A model generated the notes under the pieces. It ran no database searches. It was not told the DNA's origin and saw nothing but the letters and a program-made list of their open reading frames with translations. A program made the translations under genes and the position numbers. Positions 27,143 to 35,300 of a stretch of DNA of 64,000 bases are shown here, piece after piece; within the stretch, counting starts at the first letter, position 1; every line of letters starts with the position of its first letter. The stretch comes from MWEH01 sp035409945 (GTDB lineage: Bacteria > Bacillota > Clostridia > Christensenellales > DTU072). The stretch covers positions 148,171 through 212,170 of the forward strand of contig DAONQC010000004.1 of the NCBI GenBank assembly GCA_035409945.1. The letters are read 5' to 3'.

Positions 27143-29157
27143 AAGGCCTCCTCTAATTTAACAACACAAACACTTCTTGGTGGCAATATTATATGTGCAG
27201 AGCTATCAATAAATTCCACATTGCTTTTTACGGGATAAATAAGTTCTTTAGTTGGGTTAAAATAATCGGGTGTATTTCTAGCATAATCATCCGTACATGA
27301 AAGTGTCTCTATGCTAGCTGTTTTATTTATCTTAGTCCCTTCTAACTTGATGTTAACGTCCGATTGTTCGTATCTTATGTTAACTAACTTTATGTATATA
27401 GATTTTCCATCTGTTGTCGCACTACGATAAGCATCTTTTAATTCACTTTCATTAGGAATATACTGGTTCCCAATGTTTGTAGCAAAAAGCTTCTGTACAT
27501 AATAATTAGCAGTTTTAATGACATATAGACTGTTGTAATTTATGAGATTATGTTTCCATTGTTCCCCGCCAACCCTAGAAAACAGTGGCGCATACGAAGA
27601 CATTATAACTTTATCAGCATTGCGCTCTATATGGGTAAGATAAGCAGCCTCAGCAAGAGCTGAATAATAATTATTAGGCAAAGCCTTATCATCCCAAGGA
27701 CTATTTGCTGCGTACTCTCCTAAAAATATTTTAATTTTTTTGTCATAATCATCATACATATTAGCATTTTCAATGCACCACTTAGGTGTACGATAGAAAT
27801 GATCATCTGCAATACAATCATCGTGTATTCCATCAAAGCCTTTTCTTCTTTCCTCATAGCTTTTATGCTTATAACAGTCAAACCCTACACTGAATATTAT
27901 CTCCATATATGGATATTTCTTTTTAATTTCAGCTTTGATAGCCTCAAAATTGCGTAAATATATATCACCCCAATTTTCATTTCCAATTCCAATCATCTTT
28001 AACCCAAACGGTTCAGGATGACCACTATCTGCACGGAGTTTAGCCCATTTATTAGTTTTAGGATCACCGTTTGCAAATTCGATTAAATCAATTGCATCAT
28101 CTATATATCTTTGAAATTCAGGTTGACCTACCGTAAAATATTTTTCTGAACGCCCCTGGCAGGCAAGACCTGCGTTGACTATTGGCATAGGCTCAGCTCC
28201 AAGATGCTCGCAAAGTAAAAAGTATTCATAAAAGCCTATTTCATAACTCTGCATATATCCACCATCAGCTTGCGCTTCTCCCCATAAATTTAGCTGTGGT
28301 TTACGATCTTCAATTTTTCCAACAGTGTTTTTCCAATAATATGAGTTATGTTCGTCATACCCTTCTACAATACATCCGCCAGGGAAGCGAACAAATGAAG
28401 GTTTTAACTCCTGTAAAGCATCTACAAGATCCCTTCTCATTTTACCGCCGCTCCAAACTGGATTATCAAATCCAAGAGCAGTATTTTCTCCAAAATAAAA
28501 TGCATCTACACATAATGAGCCTTCACCATTTAGCCTCAATGAAAACTTCCCTACCAAAGTTTTTAAGCCTTTTAAGTTAAGTACTATTTCTTTCCATTCA
28601 AAGGGTTTATCTAAAGAAATTATTTTCACATCAGTAAGCGCATCTTCATTCTCAACAAAAACTTCAATTTTCCCTACAAAAGATATGTTTTTTAACCAAA
28701 ACTTACAAATATATTCCTGACCATCTTTTATTCCAATTGCTGGGAGGGTAGAATTTGCCCTAAAGTAACGACCTTTTTTCTCAGTACTATCCCCTCCGTT
28801 ATAACCAAGATTACTTAAAACAGCTTTGCCCGACACTTCTATAAGTGGAAAGCGTTTTTCCTGCCCTTTGTATGATGCTGTAAACTGTTCTGATACTATG
28901 CCGCCACTTAATTCCCAGTATCTGAAAAAATCATTATATTCTTTATATGTTACTTTTTTTCTATGTTGTTTTAATTTGCGCAAGAAAAAATGAACATCTT
29001 TTTTGGGTTTACGGTAACGAAAATCAAATCTTGCATTGATTATCTGGTTACTATTTATGCCCCCATCAATTGAAAAATTGATATCCTCAAAAAACAGTCC
29101 ATACAGCTTGTTGCTGATTGACTTTTTCTTATTAAAATCAAATGTAATAGTCCCCAT
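27139..29157 (-). CDS. GH51 alpha-L-arabinofuranosidase
   Basis: About 672 residues with the GH51 layout: an N-terminal beta region starting GLFFEDINFSIDGGI, a carbohydrate-binding-like insert around residues 130-220, then a (beta/alpha)8 barrel with SFVRFPGGCIVEGYD, the acid/base Glu in IGIGNENWGD (about residue 390) and the nucleophile Glu in FLGEYAAN (about 482), ending in a beta-sandwich. It releases L-arabinose from arabinan or arabinoxylan fragments. No signal peptide is visible, so it is cytoplasmic and needs the downstream importer. ATG 29157 is preferred over GTG 29166; neither has a strong ribosome binding site. First gene of the operon. Confidence 0.93.
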   Translation of the reverse strand: MGTITFDFNKKKSISNKLYGLFFEDINFSIDGGINSNQIINARFDFRYRKPKKDVHFFLRKLKQHRKKVTYKEYNDFFRYWELSGGIVSEQFTASYKGQEKRFPLIEVSGKAVLSNLGYNGGDSTEKKGRYFRANSTLPAIGIKDGQEYICKFWLKNISFVGKIEVFVENEDALTDVKIISLDKPFEWKEIVLNLKGLKTLVGKFSLRLNGEGSLCVDAFYFGENTALGFDNPVWSGGKMRRDLVDALQELKPSFVRFPGGCIVEGYDEHNSYYWKNTVGKIEDRKPQLNLWGEAQADGGYMQSYEIGFYEYFLLCEHLGAEPMPIVNAGLACQGRSEKYFTVGQPEFQRYIDDAIDLIEFANGDPKTNKWAKLRADSGHPEPFGLKMIGIGNENWGDIYLRNFEAIKAEIKKKYPYMEIIFSVGFDCYKHKSYEERRKGFDGIHDDCIADDHFYRTPKWCIENANMYDDYDKKIKIFLGEYAANSPWDDKALPNNYYSALAEAAYLTHIERNADKVIMSSYAPLFSRVGGEQWKHNLINYNSLYVIKTANYYVQKLFATNIGNQYIPNESELKDAYRSATTDGKSIYIKLVNIRYEQSDVNIKLEGTKINKTASIETLSCTDDYARNTPDYFNPTKELIYPVKSNVEFIDSSAHIILPPRSVCVVKLEEAL

Positions 29158-29189
29158 TTTACCCACACTAATACTTTAATATTAAGTAA

Positions 29190-29218
29190 ATAATACTATT
29201 ATTTTAAGTGGATATCAA
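29190..29218 (-). promoter_or_regulatory. Promoter of the GH51 operon
   Basis: On the minus strand, TTGATA (29213-29218), a 17-base spacer, and TATTAT (29190-29195), 33 bp before the start codon. Confidence 0.65.
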
Positions 29219-29228
29219 TGCACAGAGT

Positions 29229-29257
29229 TTTAGATAGTAGTTAGAAGGCTATCTAAA
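29229..29257. promoter_or_regulatory. Inverted repeat upstream of the GH51 promoter
   Basis: TTTAGATAG (29229-29237) and CTATCTAAA (29249-29257) form a perfect nine-base inverted repeat, ten bases upstream of the -35. No T run follows on either strand, so a regulator-binding site is likelier than a terminator for the PPTase gene, but both remain possible. Confidence 0.45.
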
Positions 29258-29278
29258 CTATCATTACTACCACTTATC

Positions 29279-30142
29279 CTATTCATCATTTTTTAAAAGG
29301 CTTTCAATTTTGCTTTTATCAACCATAAAGGAGGCTGATTTTTCAATACTTACAATGTCTTTTGTCACTAGGGCCATACAATATTCATCAAAGTATTTAA
29401 TGAGACCGTAATTGTGTTTATCAATGACATAAATGTCTTTAAAAATATTATATGTTTCTAAAGGAGTTGAACTTGCGGGCTTTATTTTTCCTGAACATTT
29501 ATAATATGCTTCTTTTAAGCACCAGTTTTCTAATAAAATTTTCGACTTATCATCACTGTTTTCATACGACTCTTTGTTGTTTTTATGAATTAGCTTTCTA
29601 GATAAAGATGGGTTCATAGCCCTAACCTTCTCGATATCCACTCCTATTGCTTTATCCGATATACATACCACCGCAAATCTATCAGAGTGAGAGATACTAA
29701 AAAACAATTTAAGTTGTTTTACATCCACTTCGACTTCACTGCATTCTACACTAGAAAATTCTTCACACTCAATCTGACTTTTTTCTTTAGAGTTTCCTTT
29801 TTTATCCTTTTTGATTATATCCTCTTCATCTAATGGTGTTTCACAACCTTGCTGTTTTTTTTCTTTAAAGTTATTTTTTACATCGCTGTTTTCTGGCGGG
29901 TGAGGCATGCGCTTAAATGTTTGTAAATATGGCTTACCTTCTTCGGTCCAATCAAGATCAAGCGGTATTACTGCGTCTTTATAATTATCCTTTATGGCAT
30001 AAGTAAGCAGTAGATATGCAGCTAAGCTTTCCTGTTTATTTTTAATGTTTGGGTATCTATTAATGTGATTTAAGCACTCCTCAGTTAAGACTTTTGCGCA
30101 AGATGGACTAACTTCATCTACATTCATAAAGTACATTTTCAT
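29279..30142 (-). CDS. 4'-phosphopantetheinyl transferase, Sfp type
   Basis: A 287-residue PPTase that attaches phosphopantetheine from CoA to a carrier-protein serine. The diagnostic motifs are FFSISHSDR (147-155), the Mg-binding GVDIEKV (167-173) and WCLKEAYYK (207-215). Family members are usually about 200-230 residues. The extra length is a hydrophilic low-complexity insert, about residues 76-144, rich in Lys, Glu, Asp and Ser, between the N-terminal half (GKPYLQTF) and the first motif. No carrier protein or synthase lies in the window, so the partner is unknown; acpS was not seen here either. Confidence 0.9.
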   Translation of the reverse strand: MKMYFMNVDEVSPSCAKVLTEECLNHINRYPNIKNKQESLAAYLLLTYAIKDNYKDAVIPLDLDWTEEGKPYLQTFKRMPHPPENSDVKNNFKEKKQQGCETPLDEEDIIKKDKKGNSKEKSQIECEEFSSVECSEVEVDVKQLKLFFSISHSDRFAVVCISDKAIGVDIEKVRAMNPSLSRKLIHKNNKESYENSDDKSKILLENWCLKEAYYKCSGKIKPASSTPLETYNIFKDIYVIDKHNYGLIKYFDEYCMALVTKDIVSIEKSASFMVDKSKIESLLKNDE

Positions 30143-30294
30143 TTAAATCGCCTCTAGTATATATTTTTACTATCCATAAGTTTCGAGTCGTTTTTTATAT
30201 TTGTAGTTATTTTAGTATTATAGTTTCAACTTCGGACATTCGAACAATATTATCATTTAATTTTTGCTAACTCCATATATGTTTATTACATAGA

Positions 30295-30400
30295 ATTAAC
30301 GGGAGTTCATCAGTATTATATTTGATATACTGCGATTGCTTCAAGATTTACCGCACAGTATTAATTGGGGTTCATTGGTAATGATTTGCCTATATATACC
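30295..30400. repeat. 65-bp decayed repeat downstream of the ZIP gene
   Basis: ATTAACGGGAGTTCATCAGT (30295) is echoed by ATTAATTGGGGTTCATTGGT (30360). Otherwise the 296-bp gap shows nothing. Confidence 0.45.
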
Positions 30401-30438
30401 ATATGTCCATATTAAATGCCAGTTATTTTTATGTAGTA

Positions 30439-31236
30439 TTATCCTAATGCTACATCTAGTATCATCATCACAACAAAGCCTATCATTAATGCCCAAGTGC
30501 CTAGATGATTATGTTTTGCTAAATCTGCTTCAGGTATCAAGTCTTCCACAACTACAAATATCATAGCGCCTGCAGAAAAAGCTAGAAGCCATGGCTGAAT
30601 AGGTCCAATTGAGGCAGCTAGGAAATATCCAATTATTGCAAATAATGGCTCTACTGCGCCACTTAAAACTCCGTACCCAAAAGCCTTCCAGCGACTATCT
30701 GTCACGGTTTTCATTGGTAGTGTTACTGCTGCACCTTCAGGGAGGTTTTGAATGCTTATTCCAATAGCTAAACTTAAAGCACCAAACATGGCTGCATTTG
30801 TACCAATAGAAGCAGCCACGCCAAAAGCGAAGCCAACGGCTAGACCTTCAGGAATGTTATGTAGAGTCACAGCTAAAAACATCTTTGTTGCTTTTGTTAA
30901 CTCAACTCTAGGTCCTTCTTCTATGCCCTCTTTTTTGTGAATGTGTGGAATTATCTTATCCATAAAGACCATGAAGACTGCACCTATCAAAAAGCCGACT
31001 GCAGCCGGTACCCAGCCAGCCTTACCGTACGTCCCTGACTCCGTAGCCATATCTATAGCTGGTATTATCAGTGACCATATTGAAGCTGCTATCATCACTC
31101 CCGAAGCAAAGCCTAGAAACATTGTGTTTACTTTATTTGAAATTTCCTTTTTAAAAAACAACACAAAAGACGAACCTAGTGATGTCATAATAAAAATGAT
31201 ACTAAAACCTAAAACTGTCATCCCTACATGGCTCAT
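30439..31236 (-). CDS. ZIP-family divalent metal transporter
   Basis: A 265-residue protein with eight helices. The two metal-binding helices read LHNIPEGLAVGFAFG and IQNLPEGAAVTLPM, the HNxPEG / QNxPEG signature of ZIP/ZupT-GufA proteins, and a short HIHKKEGIEEG loop lies before them. It imports zinc, and possibly iron or manganese. AAGGAAGG precedes the ATG. It is a single gene; no Fur/Zur-like palindrome was noticed in the leader. Confidence 0.93.
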   Translation of the reverse strand: MSHVGMTVLGFSIIFIMTSLGSSFVLFFKKEISNKVNTMFLGFASGVMIAASIWSLIIPAIDMATESGTYGKAGWVPAAVGFLIGAVFMVFMDKIIPHIHKKEGIEEGPRVELTKATKMFLAVTLHNIPEGLAVGFAFGVAASIGTNAAMFGALSLAIGISIQNLPEGAAVTLPMKTVTDSRWKAFGYGVLSGAVEPLFAIIGYFLAASIGPIQPWLLAFSAGAMIFVVVEDLIPEADLAKHNHLGTWALMIGFVVMMILDVALG

Positions 31237-31518
31237 AAATACCTTCCTTATATTATATGTTTACTCAAAAAACGGATTAATATACTATGTATTAAGTACT
31301 ACTATTATATATTACCATACAAATCAATATTAATGGCGGAATTTGTTCATAATCTAGCGAACTTATGGATTTATAGTTTTAAACACTATAGTGGCTAATT
31401 AAAAGAATGGTTTTCTACTTCTTGGTTTTATTAGTGTATAATATAATAAGTAAGTATTTTATTTTGCAAGCTGGTTAATCATTATAAATTGTCGACGTCA
31501 ATAGCTAACAGGAATAAT

Positions 31519-32508
31519 ATGAAAAAGAAGAAAAATAAAAAGCAAAAACCACCTATCTATACCCAAAAAAAGACTGGTCTTTTTGCTAGATTTTTTAAAA
31601 CTTTACTTAGAGTTGTGTATGGAAAATACACATTTATATATCATTATGAGGAGCCTAATGAAGCAAGCATCTTTGTTGCTAACCACACATCTCATGTAGC
31701 TCCACTAGTTTTTCAATATCAATCCCCTAAAAACGTTCGCACATGGGGAAACTCTAATTTTTTTACCATAGAAAATTTTAGACCATATCTACGGTCAGAA
31801 ATGTGTAAAGACAAATCCTTTAAGAGTAGGCTCACTTCTTTACTGATACAAGTGCTTGCGCCTTTTGTGGTGTGGATGTATAAAAAGCAGGCAAATTCTA
31901 TTCCCGTATACTTTGACTTTAATGTGTACAAGACATTTAAAATGTCTAGCGAAACTTTGACTAATGGATCTAGTGTCATCATATATCCTGAAAGGGCCTG
32001 TAATGAATTCAACGGTGTCTTAAGTGGATTTGCAACTGGATTTACTTTCGTTGCCCAAGCACATCATAAGTCTACTGGAGAATGTATAAAATTCTACCCT
32101 GTATATTTTGCGCAAACATTAAAAGAAGTGCATTTTGGAAAGCCTATTATGTATAATCCTGAAGTGCCTATGGAAGAACAATCTATTGCTATTTCAGACT
32201 ATATTTTTAACCAAATAATGCAGCTCCACTCCAAATTGCCCCCGCACAAAGTAATACCTATGTATGCAGTAACTAAAAAAAGAAAGATGGAAGAAAAAAA
32301 ACAAAAACAACTAGTAAAGCAAGAAAAACGTAGAAATAAAAAAGGCTCAAAACAAAATAACAAGGATACCGACACCCAAATTTCTTTTCAAGCAGAAGAA
32401 AATGCTCCGATAGCTCCTCCAACAAAGAACGTTAACAGCAATACCTCCAATACCCCAAGAGAAACAAAAGAGTTAGAAAACAATTCTTTTAACGACTCTA
32501 TTGAATAA
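31519..32508 (+). CDS. PlsC-like acyltransferase homologue lacking the catalytic Asp
   Basis: About 329 residues. The region after a basic start reads SIFVANHTSHVAPLV and VIIYPERACNEFNG, aligned with the NHxSHxDP and FPEGTRS blocks of 1-acylglycerol-3-phosphate acyltransferases. The aspartate of the HX4D motif is alanine here (GCT codon), and the EGT block is ERA. So the classic chemistry is doubtful; a pseudo-enzyme or a variant acyl acceptor is possible. The last 80 residues are Lys- then Ser/Asn-rich and disordered-looking. The start is ATG at 31519 (AGGA upstream), not the TTG at 31489. It is 21 bp before the metallophosphoesterase gene, so they form an operon. Confidence 0.72.
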   Translation: MKKKKNKKQKPPIYTQKKTGLFARFFKTLLRVVYGKYTFIYHYEEPNEASIFVANHTSHVAPLVFQYQSPKNVRTWGNSNFFTIENFRPYLRSEMCKDKSFKSRLTSLLIQVLAPFVVWMYKKQANSIPVYFDFNVYKTFKMSSETLTNGSSVIIYPERACNEFNGVLSGFATGFTFVAQAHHKSTGECIKFYPVYFAQTLKEVHFGKPIMYNPEVPMEEQSIAISDYIFNQIMQLHSKLPPHKVIPMYAVTKKRKMEEKKQKQLVKQEKRRNKKGSKQNNKDTDTQISFQAEENAPIAPPTKNVNSNTSNTPRETKELENNSFNDSIE

Positions 32509-32529
32509 ATTATATATAAGAGAAACATT

Positions 32530-33687
32530 ATGACAAATACTACACTTAAATTTTATAACAGCCCCCCTAATGAGTTTGCGTATTTTGAAAAAGATTTGCA
32601 CTCTAGCCCTTTTAAAATACTTAACTTTACTGACCTACACCTTCACGACGGTGGAGCACCGCCAGAACTTGTGTTAACTATTATGGAAAGATATATTAAA
32701 GCACATGCTCCAGATTTAGTTACTATAACCGGCGATATTTGCCTTAAAAAAGGAGAAATTAAATATATCCACTTGTTAAATGACATGTTCACCAACCTAA
32801 AACAGTATTATGCTATAACACTTGGTAATCATGATGGTGAGCGTGGAGACCTTGATAGGAAAGACATTACAAAGCTATACGCTAGTTTTCCATACTGCAT
32901 AACTGAAATGGGCCCAGATACTATTTACGGCTATGGTAACCAATTTGTGTTAATTAAAGATTTGGATGGCGCTATACAAAACTGTTTAGTTTTTATGGAT
33001 AGTGGAGATTACATTAGAAATAGTTATAAGCAATACAACCTCAAAAATATCGGTAATTATGATGCAATAAAACCAGACCAGATAAAATGGTATGTAGATA
33101 ACATAAATATAATTAAGGCAAAAAATAATGGTGTTATTCCCCCTTCTGCACTATTTATTCATATGGCACTACCAGAATATAAAATTGCATATGATCTAGC
33201 CACAAAAACCCAGCAACAAATTAAGAAAAAGTGTTCACTATTTTGTAGAAAAAAAACCGTCATCGAAAAAAGTGAGAATACCGATAATTTAAATGCAGTC
33301 TTACTAGCAGGATGTAGACAAGAAAATGAATGTTCACCGCAGATAAACACTGGACTTTTTGAAAGCCTTGTAAAACATAACACCTCTTTAGTTATCTGTG
33401 GTCACGACCATATAAATGATTACATCGTAGAATATCAGGGCGTAGCCCTTGCGTTTTCGTTAAGTCTTGCATACTCTGCATATAACACAAGAAGAAGAAA
33501 AAAACGCTTTAAGAAAATACCAAAAGATACTCATCACACTGATGGCGCTTCATTGATAATCCCCGGAAAAGATGGATTTAAAGTAACTCATTTATATAAT
33601 CAACAACATCCCGAAGTATTTGAAGGACTAGATAATTTAATTAGAAAATCAACAATTGATCCCTCTACGCTTCCTACGAATTCTTAA
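32530..33687 (+). CDS. Calcineurin-like metallophosphoesterase
   Basis: A 385-residue protein with the five metal motifs in order: FTDLHLHDGG, TITGDICLKKG, TLGNHDGE, LFIHMALP and VICGHDHINDY. These define the calcineurin-like (PhoD/purple acid phosphatase-type, icc-like) phosphoesterases. No signal peptide is visible. A Lys-rich patch (TRRRKKRFKKIPK) follows the last motif. It probably acts on a phospholipid headgroup, nucleotide or sugar phosphate near the membrane, judging by its partner, the acyltransferase-like gene (inference). Its last 30 or so codons are repeated twice downstream as relics. Confidence 0.9.
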   Translation: MTNTTLKFYNSPPNEFAYFEKDLHSSPFKILNFTDLHLHDGGAPPELVLTIMERYIKAHAPDLVTITGDICLKKGEIKYIHLLNDMFTNLKQYYAITLGNHDGERGDLDRKDITKLYASFPYCITEMGPDTIYGYGNQFVLIKDLDGAIQNCLVFMDSGDYIRNSYKQYNLKNIGNYDAIKPDQIKWYVDNINIIKAKNNGVIPPSALFIHMALPEYKIAYDLATKTQQQIKKKCSLFCRKKTVIEKSENTDNLNAVLLAGCRQENECSPQINTGLFESLVKHNTSLVICGHDHINDYIVEYQGVALAFSLSLAYSAYNTRRRKKRFKKIPKDTHHTDGASLIIPGKDGFKVTHLYNQQHPEVFEGLDNLIRKSTIDPSTLPTNS

Positions 33688-33905
33688 ATTCCTCTTTCAA
33701 ACAGCAAATCCACATCCAGCGGTATCTGAAGGACTAAACAAATCGACAATCGACCACACTACACTTCCTACGAATTCTTAAGCGCCTCTTTCAAGTAGCC
33801 AATCAAAATCTTGAATGTTTGAAAGACTAAATAATTAAAAAACCGACAATTGACCCGATACACTTCCTATAAATTCTTAAACGCATATTTCAAACAGCAA
33901 GTCAA
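33600..33905 (+). repeat. Three-step ladder of metallophosphoesterase gene tails
   Basis: TTCCTACGAATTCTTAA, containing the stop codon, occurs at 33671 (the gene), at 33765, and as TTCCTATAAATTCTTAA at 33864, in steps of 94 and 99 bp. The middle copy reads EGL-KSTID-TTLPTNS-stop with a 12-base in-frame deletion. The third copy is more decayed. The remaining 210 bp to galU show nothing. Confidence 0.85.
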
Positions 33906-34114
33906 ATTAAAGCGATTTTCAATTTAATGCAATACGTGTGTATAAATTCAAAGGCTTATCATAGTTCCTCTTGTTCTTGGCATATTGTTTTAAAGTCCAC
34001 ATTATAGTATCATACTAGTGTAGAGGCATCAGTTTTATGATTGGTGGTTTTACATATTATTACATACTTTTGCCCATTAAAAATGACTATAAATAAATGT
34101 AAGGAGAAAATAAA

Positions 34115-34966
34115 ATGAAACTTGTTAAAAAAGCTGTAATTCCAGCTGCAGGATACGGAACCAGATTTTTACCAATAACTAAAGGTGTACCTAAAGAAAT
34201 GCTTCCTATATATGACAAGCCCACACTCCATTATATTGTTAAAGAAGCAGTAGATAGTGGCTGCACTGATATACTGATAATAGTTAGTGAAGGTAAAGAT
34301 GCTATTAAAAAATACTTCTCAACCGAAGGACCTTATAGCGCAATTAAGGATAGGTCAAGACTTACAGAAATAGATGAACTAATTTCTAAAGCTAATATAT
34401 CATATATAACGCAAAAAACCTTAAACGGTAATGGCGCTGCTGTCCAGCTTGCAAAAAACTTTACTGGTGATGATCCATTCGTTGTATTGTTTGGAGACGA
34501 TGTAATTAAAACAACAGGAGACCCTGTAACCCGTCAGCTCATAGATGCATATCAAAATACTGGGAAAATTGTTTTAGGAGTCCAAGAAAGACCAGATTCG
34601 GAGGCCATACTTTATGGTGTTGTGAAAAAAGGGAAAACAGATGGAAGATACACTGAAGTATTAGGACTTGTGGAAAAACCAAGCATAAACGCCTTACCTT
34701 CCAACCTATGTAGTTTAGGTAGATTCTTACTAACGCCAGAAATTTATGACGCATTAGTGCATACAAAAACAAACTTAGGAGAAATATATTTAACCGATGC
34801 CATAGCTTCACTAATACCAAAAAATCGCGTTGTAGCATATACCTTTGAGGGAGAACGCTTTGATCTTGGAAATAAATTTGGATTCTTAGAAGCTAATATT
34901 CAGTATGGATTAGAAAGTGAATATAAAGACGCACTGATGTCTTACATGAAAAAAATTACTCGTTAA
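34115..34966 (+). CDS. galU: UTP-glucose-1-phosphate uridylyltransferase
   Basis: A 283-residue nucleotidyltransferase that makes UDP-glucose from UTP and glucose-1-phosphate. Motifs: AAGYGTRFLPITKGVPKEML (nucleotide-binding loop), YDKPTLHYIVKEAV, VLFGDDVI (metal Asp pair), LGLVEKPS and FEGERFDLGNK. Length and order match GalU. AAGGAG sits eight bases before the ATG. UDP-glucose would feed galE, glycolipid and surface-glycan synthesis. Single gene with its own terminator. Confidence 0.96.
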   Translation: MKLVKKAVIPAAGYGTRFLPITKGVPKEMLPIYDKPTLHYIVKEAVDSGCTDILIIVSEGKDAIKKYFSTEGPYSAIKDRSRLTEIDELISKANISYITQKTLNGNGAAVQLAKNFTGDDPFVVLFGDDVIKTTGDPVTRQLIDAYQNTGKIVLGVQERPDSEAILYGVVKKGKTDGRYTEVLGLVEKPSINALPSNLCSLGRFLLTPEIYDALVHTKTNLGEIYLTDAIASLIPKNRVVAYTFEGERFDLGNKFGFLEANIQYGLESEYKDALMSYMKKITR

Positions 34967-34994
34967 GAGACACCCAATCCCTTCAACATTGCAA

Positions 34995-35026
34995 AATAGA
35001 GAGCGCAAATGCTCTCTATTTTTTAT
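34995..35026 (+). terminator. Terminator of galU
   Basis: Ten-base stem AATAGAGAGC (34995-35004) / GCTCTCTATT (35011-35020), loop GCAAAT, then a T run. Confidence 0.92.
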
Positions 35027-35039
35027 TTAATGAATTTTA

Positions 35040-35300
35040 TTATTAAATAGTATTAAAAGCTGTCAGCACAACGACTTGGATGTTCTAAACAAAAAGAACA
35101 AAGGATATAGACAGCTATGAAACCAATTTCTCTCCATACCTAAAGGAAATGTCCTTAATTACTATCATCATAATGTTTAAGCGCATTCCCCTAAAAGGAT
35201 TGAGAATTTGCATTACAAGGCAAGCTTCGAAAGCAATTATAATACATACCTACTTAAGCGAAATGGTTTAATGACTATCATCATAACGTTTGGGGCGTCT
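35040..35300 (-). repeat. Three-step ladder of giant protein 1 gene tails
   Basis: The end of the giant gene (CGTTATGATGATAGTCATTAA on the minus strand, here given as spans 35268-35290) recurs at 35155-35177 with stop and downstream GGTATG retained, 113 bp away. A third, much decayed match lies at about 35055-35105. The middle copy reads KHYDDSN-stop against KRYDDSH-stop. Confidence 0.75.
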
